Of a stretch of DNA of 64,000 bases, positions 12,156 through 22,944 are shown in pieces. Below the pieces are notes generated by a model, which was not told the origin of the DNA, did no database searches, and worked only from the letters and a program-made list of their open reading frames with translations. Each line of letters starts with the position of its first letter. The stretch's first letter is position 1. This stretch comes from Nageia nagi (lineage: Eukaryota > Pinophyta): the NCBI GenBank assembly GCA_050084985.1, contig JBITNC010000001.1, forward strand, positions 100,812,001-100,876,000, written 5' to 3'. Position numbers and translations under genes: made by a program.

Positions 12156-14214
12156 AACTATTTATGACATGCTCAATCGAAGCATTTCAAATAGTCATCA
12201 TGTTAGATTGGTTTTCAATGCAACTAGTGAGATGTGTTCTATGTTCATCAAAGTTAAATATAGTGACATCAATGCACATATTGGTTTTATTTATTTATCT
12301 ATTTATAGGAAATATAATGGTGGATAAATTGGTTCAAGATTCAAGATCCAAACAAATAAAATTTGATCAAGATGCTTAGCAAAGGTGATTTAGAGTCATG
12401 AAAGATAAATGGAATTTTCAAAATAAAGCAGCTATGGACCTATAAGATTTGGGGGTTAGTCAAAATCAAGAGATTTATTGATTAAGGTTTTGGACCTAAG
12501 AAATTTTGGGGGATGGTTTAATCTTCTTTATTGAATATTTGTTACTATATTTTCTGAAATAAAATATAATAATGTTGGATCAAGGAAGATAACATTAGAA
12601 AGTTTTTTTGTTTGCAATCTCCTCTTGCAATTTTACCAACTATGGAATATGTACTTGAAAGGTTTCAGATTAGAGGTAGATTTGATATGTTTCTTGGGCT
12701 TATCTTTTTTTTTTTTAACTAACATATTTCAATCTAACCAATAGATTCACATAAAAGGGATGTTCTTAAAATGGTACACCCACCCCAACCCTCGCCTAAT
12801 TCGAAAAGGTTCAATATTTAGTTTCCTAAGGTGATATTATGTTTCTTGGCTCATTGCATTGAAAATGACTTTATTATCCTTAAAAACATGAATGATCATT
12901 ATATTTTTAGAAGGGTTGATATGAGTAATTGTTTAAATGTTAAAAGATTAGGTAAATTCCATTTTGGTAATATTAGGGGGCATGCTTCAAATATTCATAT
13001 ATTTGGAAAAGCATCTAATATTTTATGAATACCTATCAAATCCTACAATGAATAAAATATAATTAACATTATTTCACATCCAAAATACCCATGAATTAAG
13101 ATTCTATACTTTCTCAATTACTTTCATGTCTACTTTACAAGTCCGTAACTGTAATATTCTCTATTAAATGAGTTTTCTTAGAAATTTAGTTATTGACCAA
13201 TGTGTTTTCCATGATATAGTTTTTCCCTAATGGATTTTTGAATAAAAAGCCTATCTAAATATAGATCAAAATATTTTTCCATATAAGTTGTTTATCAATA
13301 TTCAGATTCAAGATTATCATGAATTGTTACATCTAAAAAATAAGATTGCCGAAATAAGTGACATGGATGAGTTTAAAAAGAACAATCAATAGTAGTTTGA
13401 ATTATTCAAAAAGAAAAATAGAAGTGGAATGGTTTCCTCCAAGATTTTCATTTATAAAATAATGAGAAAAAATATAAAAACTTTCCTATAAATAACGAAC
13501 ACATGGAAGATATGAGAACATCAAAGGATGAAGAGTAGAGATGCATTTATAGAGAAAAGATGTTATGTGAAGATTGTAGGATAGATTTTTATTAGTCTTG
13601 TAAATATGTATTGTTTTCCATACCATTTCACCCATTGTGAGTGACCCAACTTGTTCATATTACCCTTCCATATGTTCCCTTCCTTTTGTGTTCTCATTTT
13701 CCCCCTATCTTGGGTTCCTCTTATTTCCCATCATGTTTGTCTTCCTTTTCCTCACCTCCTCCACCTCATTCTCCATCATCTCAATTCCTTTTCCTCAACC
13801 TCATATGTATTCCATGTTCATCCCCCCATATTGGATCCTCTCCCTCATTCCATCCTTCTTCTTGGATTTACTCACCCATTCCAAACCTATTTTACAAGCA
13901 TCACATAACATCTTAGAAAGGTTATTTGGAAGAAGGGTCACAAAGTCACAAATGGAGATTGATCCAAATCAATATAAGAATGTGGTGATGTTGTAATTTA
14001 TTTCATTGTTATGATCAAATTTATATTTAAAGTGCTTCCTATTTCAAATATTTTATAAGAGTTTTTAGCTAACTAATACTTGAAGACTGTTATGTATGGT
14101 TATTGAATATCCTACAATTTCTTTACCATCCTATCCCACACCTACTAAATGTAGGTTATCTACTTGATTTCTATTATTTGGTTCACTAACTATTATGATT
14201 CCTCAAAGTAACTA
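12156..14214 (+). other. Interior of element B, no recognisable coding
   Basis: No retrotransposon domain could be recognised in any plus frame. A 65 codon frame at 12831-13028 and coding-like patches near 13320-13480 may be remnants of a lost protein, but they match no family I know. From 13640 to 13870 the sequence is strongly pyrimidine-rich on the plus strand, which leaves three overlapping frames open by composition alone. Confidence 0.5.
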
Positions 14215-14229
14215 GTGAAGGAGAAAAAA
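14215..14229 (+). other. Polypurine tract of element B
   Basis: GTGAAGGAGAAAAAA ends exactly one base before the TG of the 3' LTR. It would prime plus-strand DNA synthesis. Its position confirms both the LTR boundary and the orientation. Confidence 0.75.
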
Positions 14230-16062
14230 TGTTATAGAAATTGTGAATTGCATTTAGCAAGGATGTTATTTTGAATGCCTAAGGTTTTGATAAGTTTGAA
14301 ACATTTTAGAGGTATTCATAATATTAATAAGTATATGAAGGTGTATTTTGCTAGATTTTGATGAATTTCATTTTCTGAACCATTTTTCCAAAGCTTGATG
14401 ATATCCTTCATTGGTATATTTACTTGAAGTGCAACAAATTTTAAGGTAAAAAAACTTTCTTGAAATGTGAAAAACTTGTAATTTTACAATGTTGTTGAAA
14501 CCTAGTAGATTTTTTCATTCATACAACTTCTTAAAATTTGACCAAATAGTTACCAAAGCATATCCTCTAAAAAGACTAAAATTTGATGATTAAACATCTT
14601 CTACTTTCTTGAATCTCAATAATCTCATATCATGATTATTTTCTTGGACCTTGATGGTGTCCATCCAGATCCATTGGAGTTAGTAATAACTCTTCCAATT
14701 GGTCAAAATCATTGGTAGTCTCAATTGTACTATTTAAAGTCTTGAAGGATTGTATAAGTATTGTGAATTTAAAATAAAATTTTGACATTTCTCCTCTCTT
14801 ATGCAAATAAGATTTCTTAGCTACATCTAGGCACTAAGGATAAACTATAATTATCATTATTGTAAATTAAGGAGGTTATGGATATGTATTTAGGTTATAA
14901 TGTAGATATTTTATTACATTTCATAATTCTATTATTTCAATTAGTTTGATATAGGTTTTAATCTTAGATTCTCTTTAGATTTTCATATTATCATTGGTAG
15001 ATATTTCTAAGTTTGAAGCTATATACAACTTAGATCAATGTAATAGAGGAGGTTGGATTTCTTAGCATTTTTCCCTTTATAATGGAATATCTATTTTTCT
15101 ATATCAAATTGAGTATGGTGTCCTTTGTTCTTTTGTTTCATCATATAATCTTTGTATAGCTTAAATAGTTGCATTATTTGTATGTTTTCTATTCTTCAAA
15201 GTATGATAAATGAAATATCCATGACTATAACCTATGCTCTCTTACCATCGATCAATGGATAGTAACATGAAGGGATGGATGTGAGCTAGGGATTCTTCCT
15301 CTAGATTCTAGCAGAATTATCAAAAGCTTGAGTTGGCCTCGATGCAATACCATTTCTATATCTTTCTTGCACTCTTAACTTTATATTCTTATTAGTTATC
15401 CTCTTTTTTCCTTTTTTCTATTTTATGATGGATAATGCCTCATCCTAACAAAATTAAAAATTGAAATATAGAATCAAATTATCCCCTTTATCTATGAGAA
15501 GCCTCTTAATAGGTGTACATCTTTGTTTGCAAGAAGTCAACATCATTATTTTTAGTTTTAGGAGATTTAATGAATGGGTAGCATCATCTTGTCTATGAGG
15601 GATAAATCCCATTTGAGTTAGACATCCTACAAAATGATGTGCAATCTTGTTTTTTTAATACATAAGGATCATATTATATAAAATTGAACCATGGAGGCCC
15701 AAGATTCTATTCATCTCTATGCCTATGGGAAATGCCACAAGAAGGTTATATCTCTATTTAAGAGATACCGATCTTTGGGATCTTGGATTTCCAAACTAGA
15801 GCCACTTATGAATGGTGAAATATTCAAAGAACATTTATCTTTGATACTTTTGGAACTTCTATCATTCAATGGATAATATGTTTGTCTATGAATTATGACC
15901 ATTTAAATGTTCAAAGGCTCACCAGGCACCATCCTAGACATAAAATACTAGAGGTTGAATTGGATGAAAATAAATTTGTCTAAGAATACTTGGTTCATGA
16001 TCATGAACTAATACAAAAACTCCCCCATAAATAAACACCAAATTTTATTTTTCAGATCAACA
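14230..16062 (+). repeat. 3' LTR of element B
   Basis: 1833 base copy of 10317-12155 with many substitutions and small indels. It ends GATCAACA directly before the ATATT target copy. A 61 codon frame at 15691-15876 is intact here but broken in the other copy, so it is not supported as a gene. Confidence 0.87.
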
Positions 16063-16067
16063 ATATT
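16063..16067. other. Target-site duplication of element B, right copy
   Basis: ATATT directly follows the 3' LTR and is identical to 10312-10316. Confidence 0.75.
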
Positions 16068-17251
16068 TACTAAAATTAGTACAATTTATTCAAATTACTA
16101 TTTAAAGGTACATTTTTTTTTAAAACTAATGAATGTAGTTATAATACAATATTAAACAATCATACCTAATTAGGACCAACGATATTACACACTAAATCAC
16201 ATTTTTCCATAAGTTATATTTCAATAGCCATTTGTATATCTTATACCATTATTCTGTTTCTTCTCATTTTATTTTTGAGTTGTGTTGCAACTTATGGCTA
16301 AAGTAGTATATGAAACCTCTCTTTATGAACTAAAGGAAAAAATATTAGAGCTTAGGTAAACCATAATTTTTCTCTTTTTTTGTACTTAATTTATTTTAAA
16401 GGTTCAAATTTTATTCATCAACCATCAAACATTTAGGGATAAAGTGCATTATAAAAATTTTGAATTTTCATCTCTCCTCTTTTTCTCTTTTTTTTTTTTT
16501 TTCCTTTTTATTTCGAGAAATATTTTCATGGCACTTTTCAAAAGAGAAAATATATAGACACCTAAAATTATTCACTTTATTTTTTTAACCATTTATTTTA
16601 CACAAATTTGTAATGATTATACTAAAAACAAAACTAATTTAGACAACTAGGAGATTTAGGTTATTGGTTCTTACGAAAGGGATTTTAGCTATAGGTGTGA
16701 CTAGAGTAGACCAAATCAATTGATATTATATTCTATTATGATTATCAATTTTATGCATAAAAAATGTATTTGCACAATAAAAATAACAAATATGTAGTAT
16801 ATAATTGACAAAAGGTAAATTCAATTAAACAAGAAAATAAAAATATTATATGAATAAATAATGAAAAGGATGGGAAAAGATCTTTATTACTTAATACCAT
16901 AAGCCTTTTTGAAGGGGTGACCTCTTATGTAGCTACAATGCAATATTATCATCAAACTTATATTTTGGTTTCTCTTGTACTCTTCTTATAAATTACAATG
17001 ATATTCCCTTAGCATTGTTCCTCTTATAGTTATTTTGCATACATGCATTCCCATATTCCTTATACAGTATTCTATGACATATCATAAAATATTCTATGGC
17101 ATATACCATATCACAATATTTTATGATATAAATATAACACATCACAATACTCTAAGATTACCACATCACAATATTCTATATTTTATCTATATCACATCAC
17201 AATATGAGTCATCATATGAATTATCATCATGTGGGTCCATTGTAGATGTGT
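16068..17251. other. AT-rich region next to element C, possible remnant of its 3' LTR
   Basis: No gene is seen. A pyrimidine run lies at about 16470-16510. From about 17075 to 17205 the motif 'cacatcacaatat' or a variant recurs four times. Because element C reads leftwards and its pol ends near 17252, part of this stretch should be C's 3' LTR. I could not find a matching copy near 24.9-25.7 kb, so no boundary is given. Confidence 0.35.
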
Positions 17252-17535
17252 AACATGTCATCTCCCTTAGAGAAGCTTTATCCTAAAATCTTGAATTATA
17301 TAAATTATTGATGAAAAGTATGTAATGTACTCTCCCATGTGGCATTATTTAGTTAGAAACCCTATCATTTAACCAACACATCAATGATTATATATGAGTG
17401 AAGTTAACAATTTTATTAGTTGATGATGGTTTCCCATTGAAGTAGTATGTACCCTTCATCTAGTTTTGGAAGTATTGTTTGAACTAGGATGTATTTCTCT
17501 AGTAATTGTTTAAGAAATGAGATATGAAATATTAG
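17252..17535 (-). pseudogene. Pol C-terminal, chromodomain-like tail of element C
   Basis: Follows the integrase in the minus direction. Segments such as 'LPKLDEGYILLQWE' and then 'NATWES' match the end of chromovirus pol proteins, where a chromodomain with an 'ATWE' motif tethers integration to chromatin. Several stops and frame changes are present. The middle of the domain is too eroded to see the aromatic cage residues. Confidence 0.45.
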
Positions 17536-17539
17536 GTGA

Positions 17540-18520
17540 CCTTTGGAAGTTCATGGTAACTCTAATTTTTAGGCAACCTACCCAATGTTCTATAGAGCAT
17601 AATAATACCCATAGAACCAAGGCACTAGCTTTTGATGACTATATAGTTTAAGTGAGGCTTGCTTGTAGGGTTAAATATGAAGAAAAATTATATCACCTAT
17701 TACAATGTAGCATTTAAATGATATTTATTAGCCTTAAAATTCATCTTATTTTTGGTTGATGCTAAGTTATCCTTCAAGACTTTTAGGATCTTTTTCCACT
17801 CTGGTAGAATAGAATCCATTGCATCATGTTTATAGGTACCTAGTAGCTAGATAATAAATCAAAGATAATAGTGGTTGGTCATACAATGCTTAATAGGGTA
17901 TCATTATGATGGAAGAGTGTTTGGATATATTGTACAACCATTCAAATAATATAAGCTAACAAATCCACTTAGATTATTGATCATGTGAAAAGTTTCAAAG
18001 ATATATCTTGAGGGTTTTATTAATGATTTTTGTTTTTTAAAGTTTCATGTGGGAAATATGTAGAGTTATGTTGCAATTGGACACTTGCAACTTGAAGAAA
18101 TATTTTTAGAATATGATCATGAAAGTGGGATATCAATAATTGATTATAGATTTAGGCATAGAATGTAATTTAAAAACATATTATAAGAATATGTGGGATA
18201 CATTGGAAACTATATAAGTATGATATAAAGAACAAAAATATGTATACTTGGTGAGCCTATAAACCATAACTAAAATGATACATTTACCTATAGAGTGAGG
18301 AAGCCCTTTAATGAATTCCATCAAGATATCCTTCTAAGGAATCTTAGGTATTAAAAGAGATTTAAGGAGGCTTGGTGCCAAAACTAATTTTCCTTTATCA
18401 TATTGATAATTATCATAAGTATCAATAAAATCCTTAATAAATTTCTTCATTTATTCCATAAAAAAATCATGATTCAACTATGCATATATTCTTATAAATC
18501 CAAAATATCCATACATGGGT
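17540..18520 (-). pseudogene. Integrase remnant of element C
   Basis: Would join the cDNA to the host chromosome. The minus strand shows 'PWKDILMEF' (near 18340), 'RLTKYTYF', 'KLHSMPKSI' and 'NISKHSSIMIPYQ' in order, then the C-terminal 'GDIIFLHI' and 'FYGYYYALQNIGQVA' near 17560-17720. These are the landmarks of a Ty3/gypsy integrase core and its GPF/Y-type end. The first catalytic Asp is Glu ('MEF') and the second is Tyr ('VYRLTKY'). Many TAG/TAA codons stand at Gln/Trp positions. Inactive. Confidence 0.7.
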
Positions 18521-18699
18521 GTGGAGTCCAACTCTTAAAGTAAATGGTATATAATGTCAAATTTAGCTAGGATGACTAGCCGTAATAACCCTCCATGTTA
18601 AGAGAATTTTTTTTTGATGTGGAATCAAATTCTAACTCTTGAATAATTTTAGAAATATGTTAATATTGGTGCCATACCTTTTAAATTTCTTCAACTCAA

Positions 18700-19190
18700 T
18701 ATGTGTGAGGGATTAAGAGGGAAAAGGTTATATTAGCATCTTTAGGAATCCTAGATAAGGCATAAAATACCAAATTATCTTTCCCTTTTTTCTAGAATAT
18801 CTCATAGTTATAGCCATAAAGTTTAGTGTATCATTTTTATTGGTCAAGTGAAGAGACTCATTATGCTAATAAGTATTTTAAGATATGATTATATATCTTA
18901 ATATGGACAAATATAGGTACTAATGTTTTATTACATGTACAGTGGATAGCATATCCTTATCATAGGTGAATTAATTTGCTAAAATGTTACCATTCAAGGT
19001 TTTAATTATGTATAATATTGATCATCCTTCATATATAAGCACTTCACCAATTCTTACTCCTAAAGAATCACATTAAAGGGTGAATATTTTGTTAAAATAT
19101 AGCATGGATAATACTATACTGGCACACATGGTTTGATTGAATTAGTCAAATGCATGAGTGATAGCCTCAATATATTAGAAATAAGTTTTA
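18700..19190 (-). pseudogene. RNase H remnant of element C
   Basis: The segment 'TMCASIVLSML' with 'FNKIFTL' (minus, near 19080-19150) matches the join between RT and RNase H in chromoviruses. The following sequence towards 18700 is heavily broken. Role in the intact element: removing RNA from the RNA-DNA hybrid. The catalytic acids are not readable. Confidence 0.5.
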
Positions 19191-19299
19191 TGAAGCATGG
19201 TAATGATAGGGGCTTTAATTTTTCTATCATTATTGAAAATTCTACTATAGTATTGTACCAATCCTAAAACTCCCTATAAACATTTCAAGGTGTTTAATG

Positions 19300-19489
19300 G
19301 GTGCTAATTCACTATTGTTTCACTCTTCCTTGGATCAACCTTAATACTTTCTTGAGAAATAATATGGAATAAGTTTTCTACCTCGATTGAGACAAAGACA
19401 TATTTTAATATCTCCATAAATAGGTAATAGTCTTGGACAAATTGCAACACCATATAATGGATTCTAATATTTGTAGCCATTGATACCAT
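19300..19489 (-). pseudogene. RT C-terminal stump of element C
   Basis: Only the end of reverse transcriptase is present. The minus strand reads 'HIISQESIKVDPRKSETIV', matching the conserved RT thumb-region block of Ty3/gypsy elements. The fingers and palm with the catalytic Asp pair are absent, because this block comes within about 60 bases of the protease-linked sequence. An internal deletion of several hundred bases is the simplest reading. Confidence 0.65.
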
Positions 19490-19790
19490 AATACCACATT
19501 ACACTTTCCCAAATGGAGAACATACATGTTAATCTACATATTGAAGTCCTCCATGGTCAAGTGGAAATTTTTGAAATGACTAATGAATGGTATTTTTATT
19601 CCATTTACAACTGTAACTTGAAAGTTTTCATAATTGTAAATAAAAGAATAATCTCTTACCTACTCTAACATCAATAACATTATGAGTGCTACCTAAATCA
19701 TGAACACCACAAGCTTATATACCTTGATGTAGATAATCAACTTCATTATATAGTGAATCCTACCAAGGCATGGACCAAGATATCAAAGAA
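19490..19790 (-). pseudogene. Protease remnant of element C
   Basis: The minus strand shows 'DLGSTHNVIDVRVGKR' near 19665-19715, the retropepsin flap and active-site neighbourhood in chromoviruses, normally D-S-G-S/A-T-H. The tail 'VVLWYQWLQILESIIW' near 19470-19510 is the conserved linker before RT. It is broken by frame changes. The assignment is firm; activity is excluded. Confidence 0.65.
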
Positions 19791-19799
19791 TTCATCCTC

Positions 19800-20283
19800 T
19801 ATGATTTTCTCTTATGGTTCAATAACCATATTCTCATTAGGAACTATATCCTCATCCTTAGTAGATGATGATGGTTGGATATCAAAATCTAAAAGTTAGA
19901 TATTATAATCTTTACAATAGTATCCAAAAGTTACTTCTTTTTATAGTTGTAGAAAATTCCCTTTCTATAATAAGTCACCTTTTCCTTAGAAGTTAACCTC
20001 TTAATAATGAGTGCTTTTAGTGGGGTAGAGGATATATTAAATTGGACTTATTAGAAAGGTACAATAGATGATATATCTTGAATTTCATGTAAACCCATCA
20101 CTTATATCCATATATTAAGTTTGAATAATTAAACATCAATCCTCATATTATCTCAAAGATCAATAATGAAATAAATTTTGAATAAGGTATCTTGTAATTC
20201 AATGTTGTGACTATAAAGTTTCTCAAATATTATAAGATAAGCATATATCATATAGGATTGGCATAACTTTGTTATGATGGAAT
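19800..20283 (-). pseudogene. gag: Gag C-terminal half and nucleocapsid of element C
   Basis: On the minus strand from 20283 leftwards, the helical gag segment 'YAYLIIFEKLY' is followed by 'FIIDL' and then by 'IKRLTSKE' and 'RKGIFYNY' near 19950-20030. The last two match the block just before a CCHC zinc knuckle. The expected first Cys residues of the knuckle have become Phe and Tyr. This part continues the gag that starts at 24870; the inverted-repeat element lies between them. Confidence 0.65.
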
Positions 20284-20287
20284 TGAA
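20281..20287. other. Direct repeat at left edge of inverted-repeat element
   Basis: AATTGAA is repeated exactly at 24494-24500. Removing the interval and one copy brings the two parts of element C's gag together with at most a one-base frame change. That supports a target-site duplication of about 7 bases. The exact length is uncertain because the arms differ at their tips. Confidence 0.5.
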
Positions 20288-21893
20288 GGATTCCATAAAT
20301 CAAAATCTCCTTGAAGCTTCTCCAACAAATCTAACATTCATCAATCTAGCAAAAAAAGAAACAATCACATAAAAGATAACATACCATGTATAGTGGTTCC
20401 TCACACTCTTGGAAGTACATCCACTTTAAACCATCATTTCTATTAATTCTCACAAGATAACTCTCTTGCAAATTCTCAACAATTCTTCTACAAAGCTCCT
20501 ACAAGAGCATTCCTACAACTCTATAATATAAGCATTATTATGCTTTATAAAATACATAATGAAAGGGGTACCTCTCTATTTATTAGAAGAAACCCACCCT
20601 TTAACCTCCCTTTCACTCAAGGATAAGGTTAAAGGTGTTTCTCTATTTATTCCTATTTCTATATTTATTCCTTCAATGCTTTATAGTATCTAAAGATACT
20701 TTAAACATTAAGTGAATTTACATTAAAAAAAATATTACACAATATTACATTACAAATTTTAATATTCCCCCTTAATTTAATATTAGGATAGAGCATAGAG
20801 AAATAAGAAAGAGAAAGAGAAAGTAAAAGAGAGTTCTCTTCCATAGAGATACAAGTGGAGATGAGAACTTTTACATCTTTGAGAAAGTAATAAAATATAT
20901 ATGGTTTATAATGGCTTAAATACTTAACCATTTTAACAAATGGTTTTATAATATAATCATTAACCAAACAAATGGTTTCAATGTACAAGAGTAGTCATTC
21001 AATAGTATGTTGAAATGCTAAGCCTCCATGAGCCTACATACTTGAAGCCACTTGCAATCTTAAGAAGAAACCTGCAAGTTACAAGCAGCTCATAAATAAG
21101 ATCAATTAGATACATCATATACACTCATATAAGATAAATTTTATCCATAAATAGATCAAAATATACCAAGTCATCATATATGCACAATATCAAATATGAT
21201 ATACATCATCAACTATATATCACATGTACATACTTAACAAAATGTATCATCCATACCATGATATCATCAATCTTATATTTGCACAACACTATTAGATTCA
21301 CAATCAACCAAGTGATATAAATCCATTCTCAACCAAGGATATAAAAAATATTATCATTCGTTATAAAAAAAATTAATTTTTGATTTTTATGTTTGTTTAT
21401 TTTAGATCATTATTTTGTATTTGTTGAGGGTATATGAGGGTGTCATCACATAGTAATATTTCATAATTAAATTCTTATCCTTGATGATAACTTCATTAAA
21501 AAAAAACTTATGTGACTATATTATCTTATACATGTCACAAACAATAAAATGCCATCTTGACTAAACCATCAAGTCAAGATTTTTAAAGACATAACCACTT
21601 GACTAAATGAAGATTTATAAGCCACAAATGCCAACTTGATCAAACACAAAGCTAATATTTACAAAATAAATCATAATCCATAAATGTCATCTTGACCATG
21701 CTAATAGTCAATATGCATATGATGAAGTTTGGTAGCATTAATACATCAATATGGATTCAAATTTCATCAAAATAATTGCAATTTTAGATAAGGGCAGACC
21801 TTTTTAATCATTCTAATAATGTGTAAACATGAAGAAGGGAAAACCTTTTTAACCACTCCAACAATGTATTCATATAGAAGGGTGAACCTTTTT
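20288..21893 (-). repeat. Left arm of inverted-repeat element
   Basis: Reverse complement of 22945-24493, about 1.6 kb. On the minus strand it contains AAGGGGGAA (20765-20773) followed by LTR-like sequence that runs outwards to 20288. The inner end differs from the right arm by an extra partial copy of an 'aacctttttaaccactcc' unit. Confidence 0.75.
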
Positions 21894-22944
21894 AACCACT
21901 CCATGCACTACAAATTGCTAACAAGTAGTAATGTGGCAAACAATCCATTGACATGGATAAACTTTTCAAACATAGAAGTATAGTGGTATTAATCTACAAA
22001 TATGAATAAAATTTCCAAAAATAAAAGTATAGTGCATCAATCCATAAACAAATTTTCATTTTAACAATATGTCAACCAATAAGGAATGTGCATATCAAAG
22101 GTTGAAAGAAATTTTTACCTAAATTTCACTTCAAACACTATGCACATCCACAACAAATTTGTGTCATATTGCAACCAATAAGGATAGTGCATATAAAAGT
22201 TTGAAAGAAATTTTTACCTAAATTTCCACTTCAAATGCTATGGACATACATAACAACTTTGCATCTCATTGCAACCAATCAAGATAGTGCATATCAAAGT
22301 TTGAAAGAAATTTTTACCTAAAGTTCCACTTCAAACACTATGTACATCCCAACAAATTTGCATCACATTGCAACCAATCATGATAGTGTATATCAAAGTT
22401 TGAAAGAAATTTTTACCTAAATTTCCACTTCAAGCACTATGCACATCCACAACAAATTTGCATCACATTACAACCAAAAAGGATAGTGCATATCAAATCT
22501 TTATTTTAATAAAATATACATTTAATGCTATTTGCCCATTTTTTTCCTTGTCCACAAAATGACACAAGATAGAGAAAACAAAACTTGCATTAAAAGTTGC
22601 AAAGTGTGAAAAAAATGGGTTTCAATATATTGTACATAATCAATTAAGGCTAAAAATTAAATTTGAATTTTTTTGGAGCACATATATATTTGCAAAGCAT
22701 GCATGGGCTTTTCTAATGTTTGCACATGCTCTTATTATTTTGATAAAGCATAAAAATTTTTGGTACAATTTCCTTTATTTTGTTTAAGTGGATGAAATTA
22801 TCTTAAGCATATAAGATGCAATGTATTAAAAAAAATATGGTATCTTTTTTAGGCAAACTTTTAAAAAAAGGGCATAAGTTTTTTTTTTAAAGTACATTTT
22901 TTAAACAAAAAAGGGGTAAATTTTTACTCTTAAGAGATGAGAGT
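21894..22944. other. Central region of inverted-repeat element
   Basis: No gene is seen. It holds the 99 base tandem array (22074-22500) and then an AT-rich stretch with homopolymer runs near 22860-22910. It forms the loop between the arms. Confidence 0.6.
22074..22500. repeat. 99 bp tandem array, about 4.3 copies
   Basis: Units start at 22074, 22173, 22273, 22372 and 22472 (partial), each opening with 'aaccaa' and containing 'tttgaaagaaatttttacc', 'cacttcaa' and 'acaaatttg' or close variants. The spacing is 99-100 bases. The even spacing and low divergence show that the array expanded after, or was homogenised independently of, the much more diverged arms. Confidence 0.85.

Larger units (their letters stand above)
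10317..16062 (+). mobile_element. Element B: LTR retrotransposon with short non-pol interior
   Basis: Two direct repeats of 1839 and 1833 bases, each starting TGTTATAGA and ending GATCAACA, enclose 2074 bases. A polypurine tract abuts the 3' LTR on its left, which fixes the orientation as plus. A perfect 5 base target duplication brackets the whole. No gag, RT or integrase motif is recognisable inside, so this is a non-autonomous element of the LARD/TRIM kind. No primer site was recognised just after 12155. Confidence 0.85.

Noticed and set aside
13637-13996. 119 codon frame with Pro/Ser/Phe-rich sequence
   Set aside because: Three overlapping frames are open there because the plus strand is pyrimidine-rich; no domain or codon pattern supports a protein.
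22074-22500. CRISPR-like array
   Set aside because: The 99 base units are repeated end to end with no unique spacers, and the context is a plant transposon.
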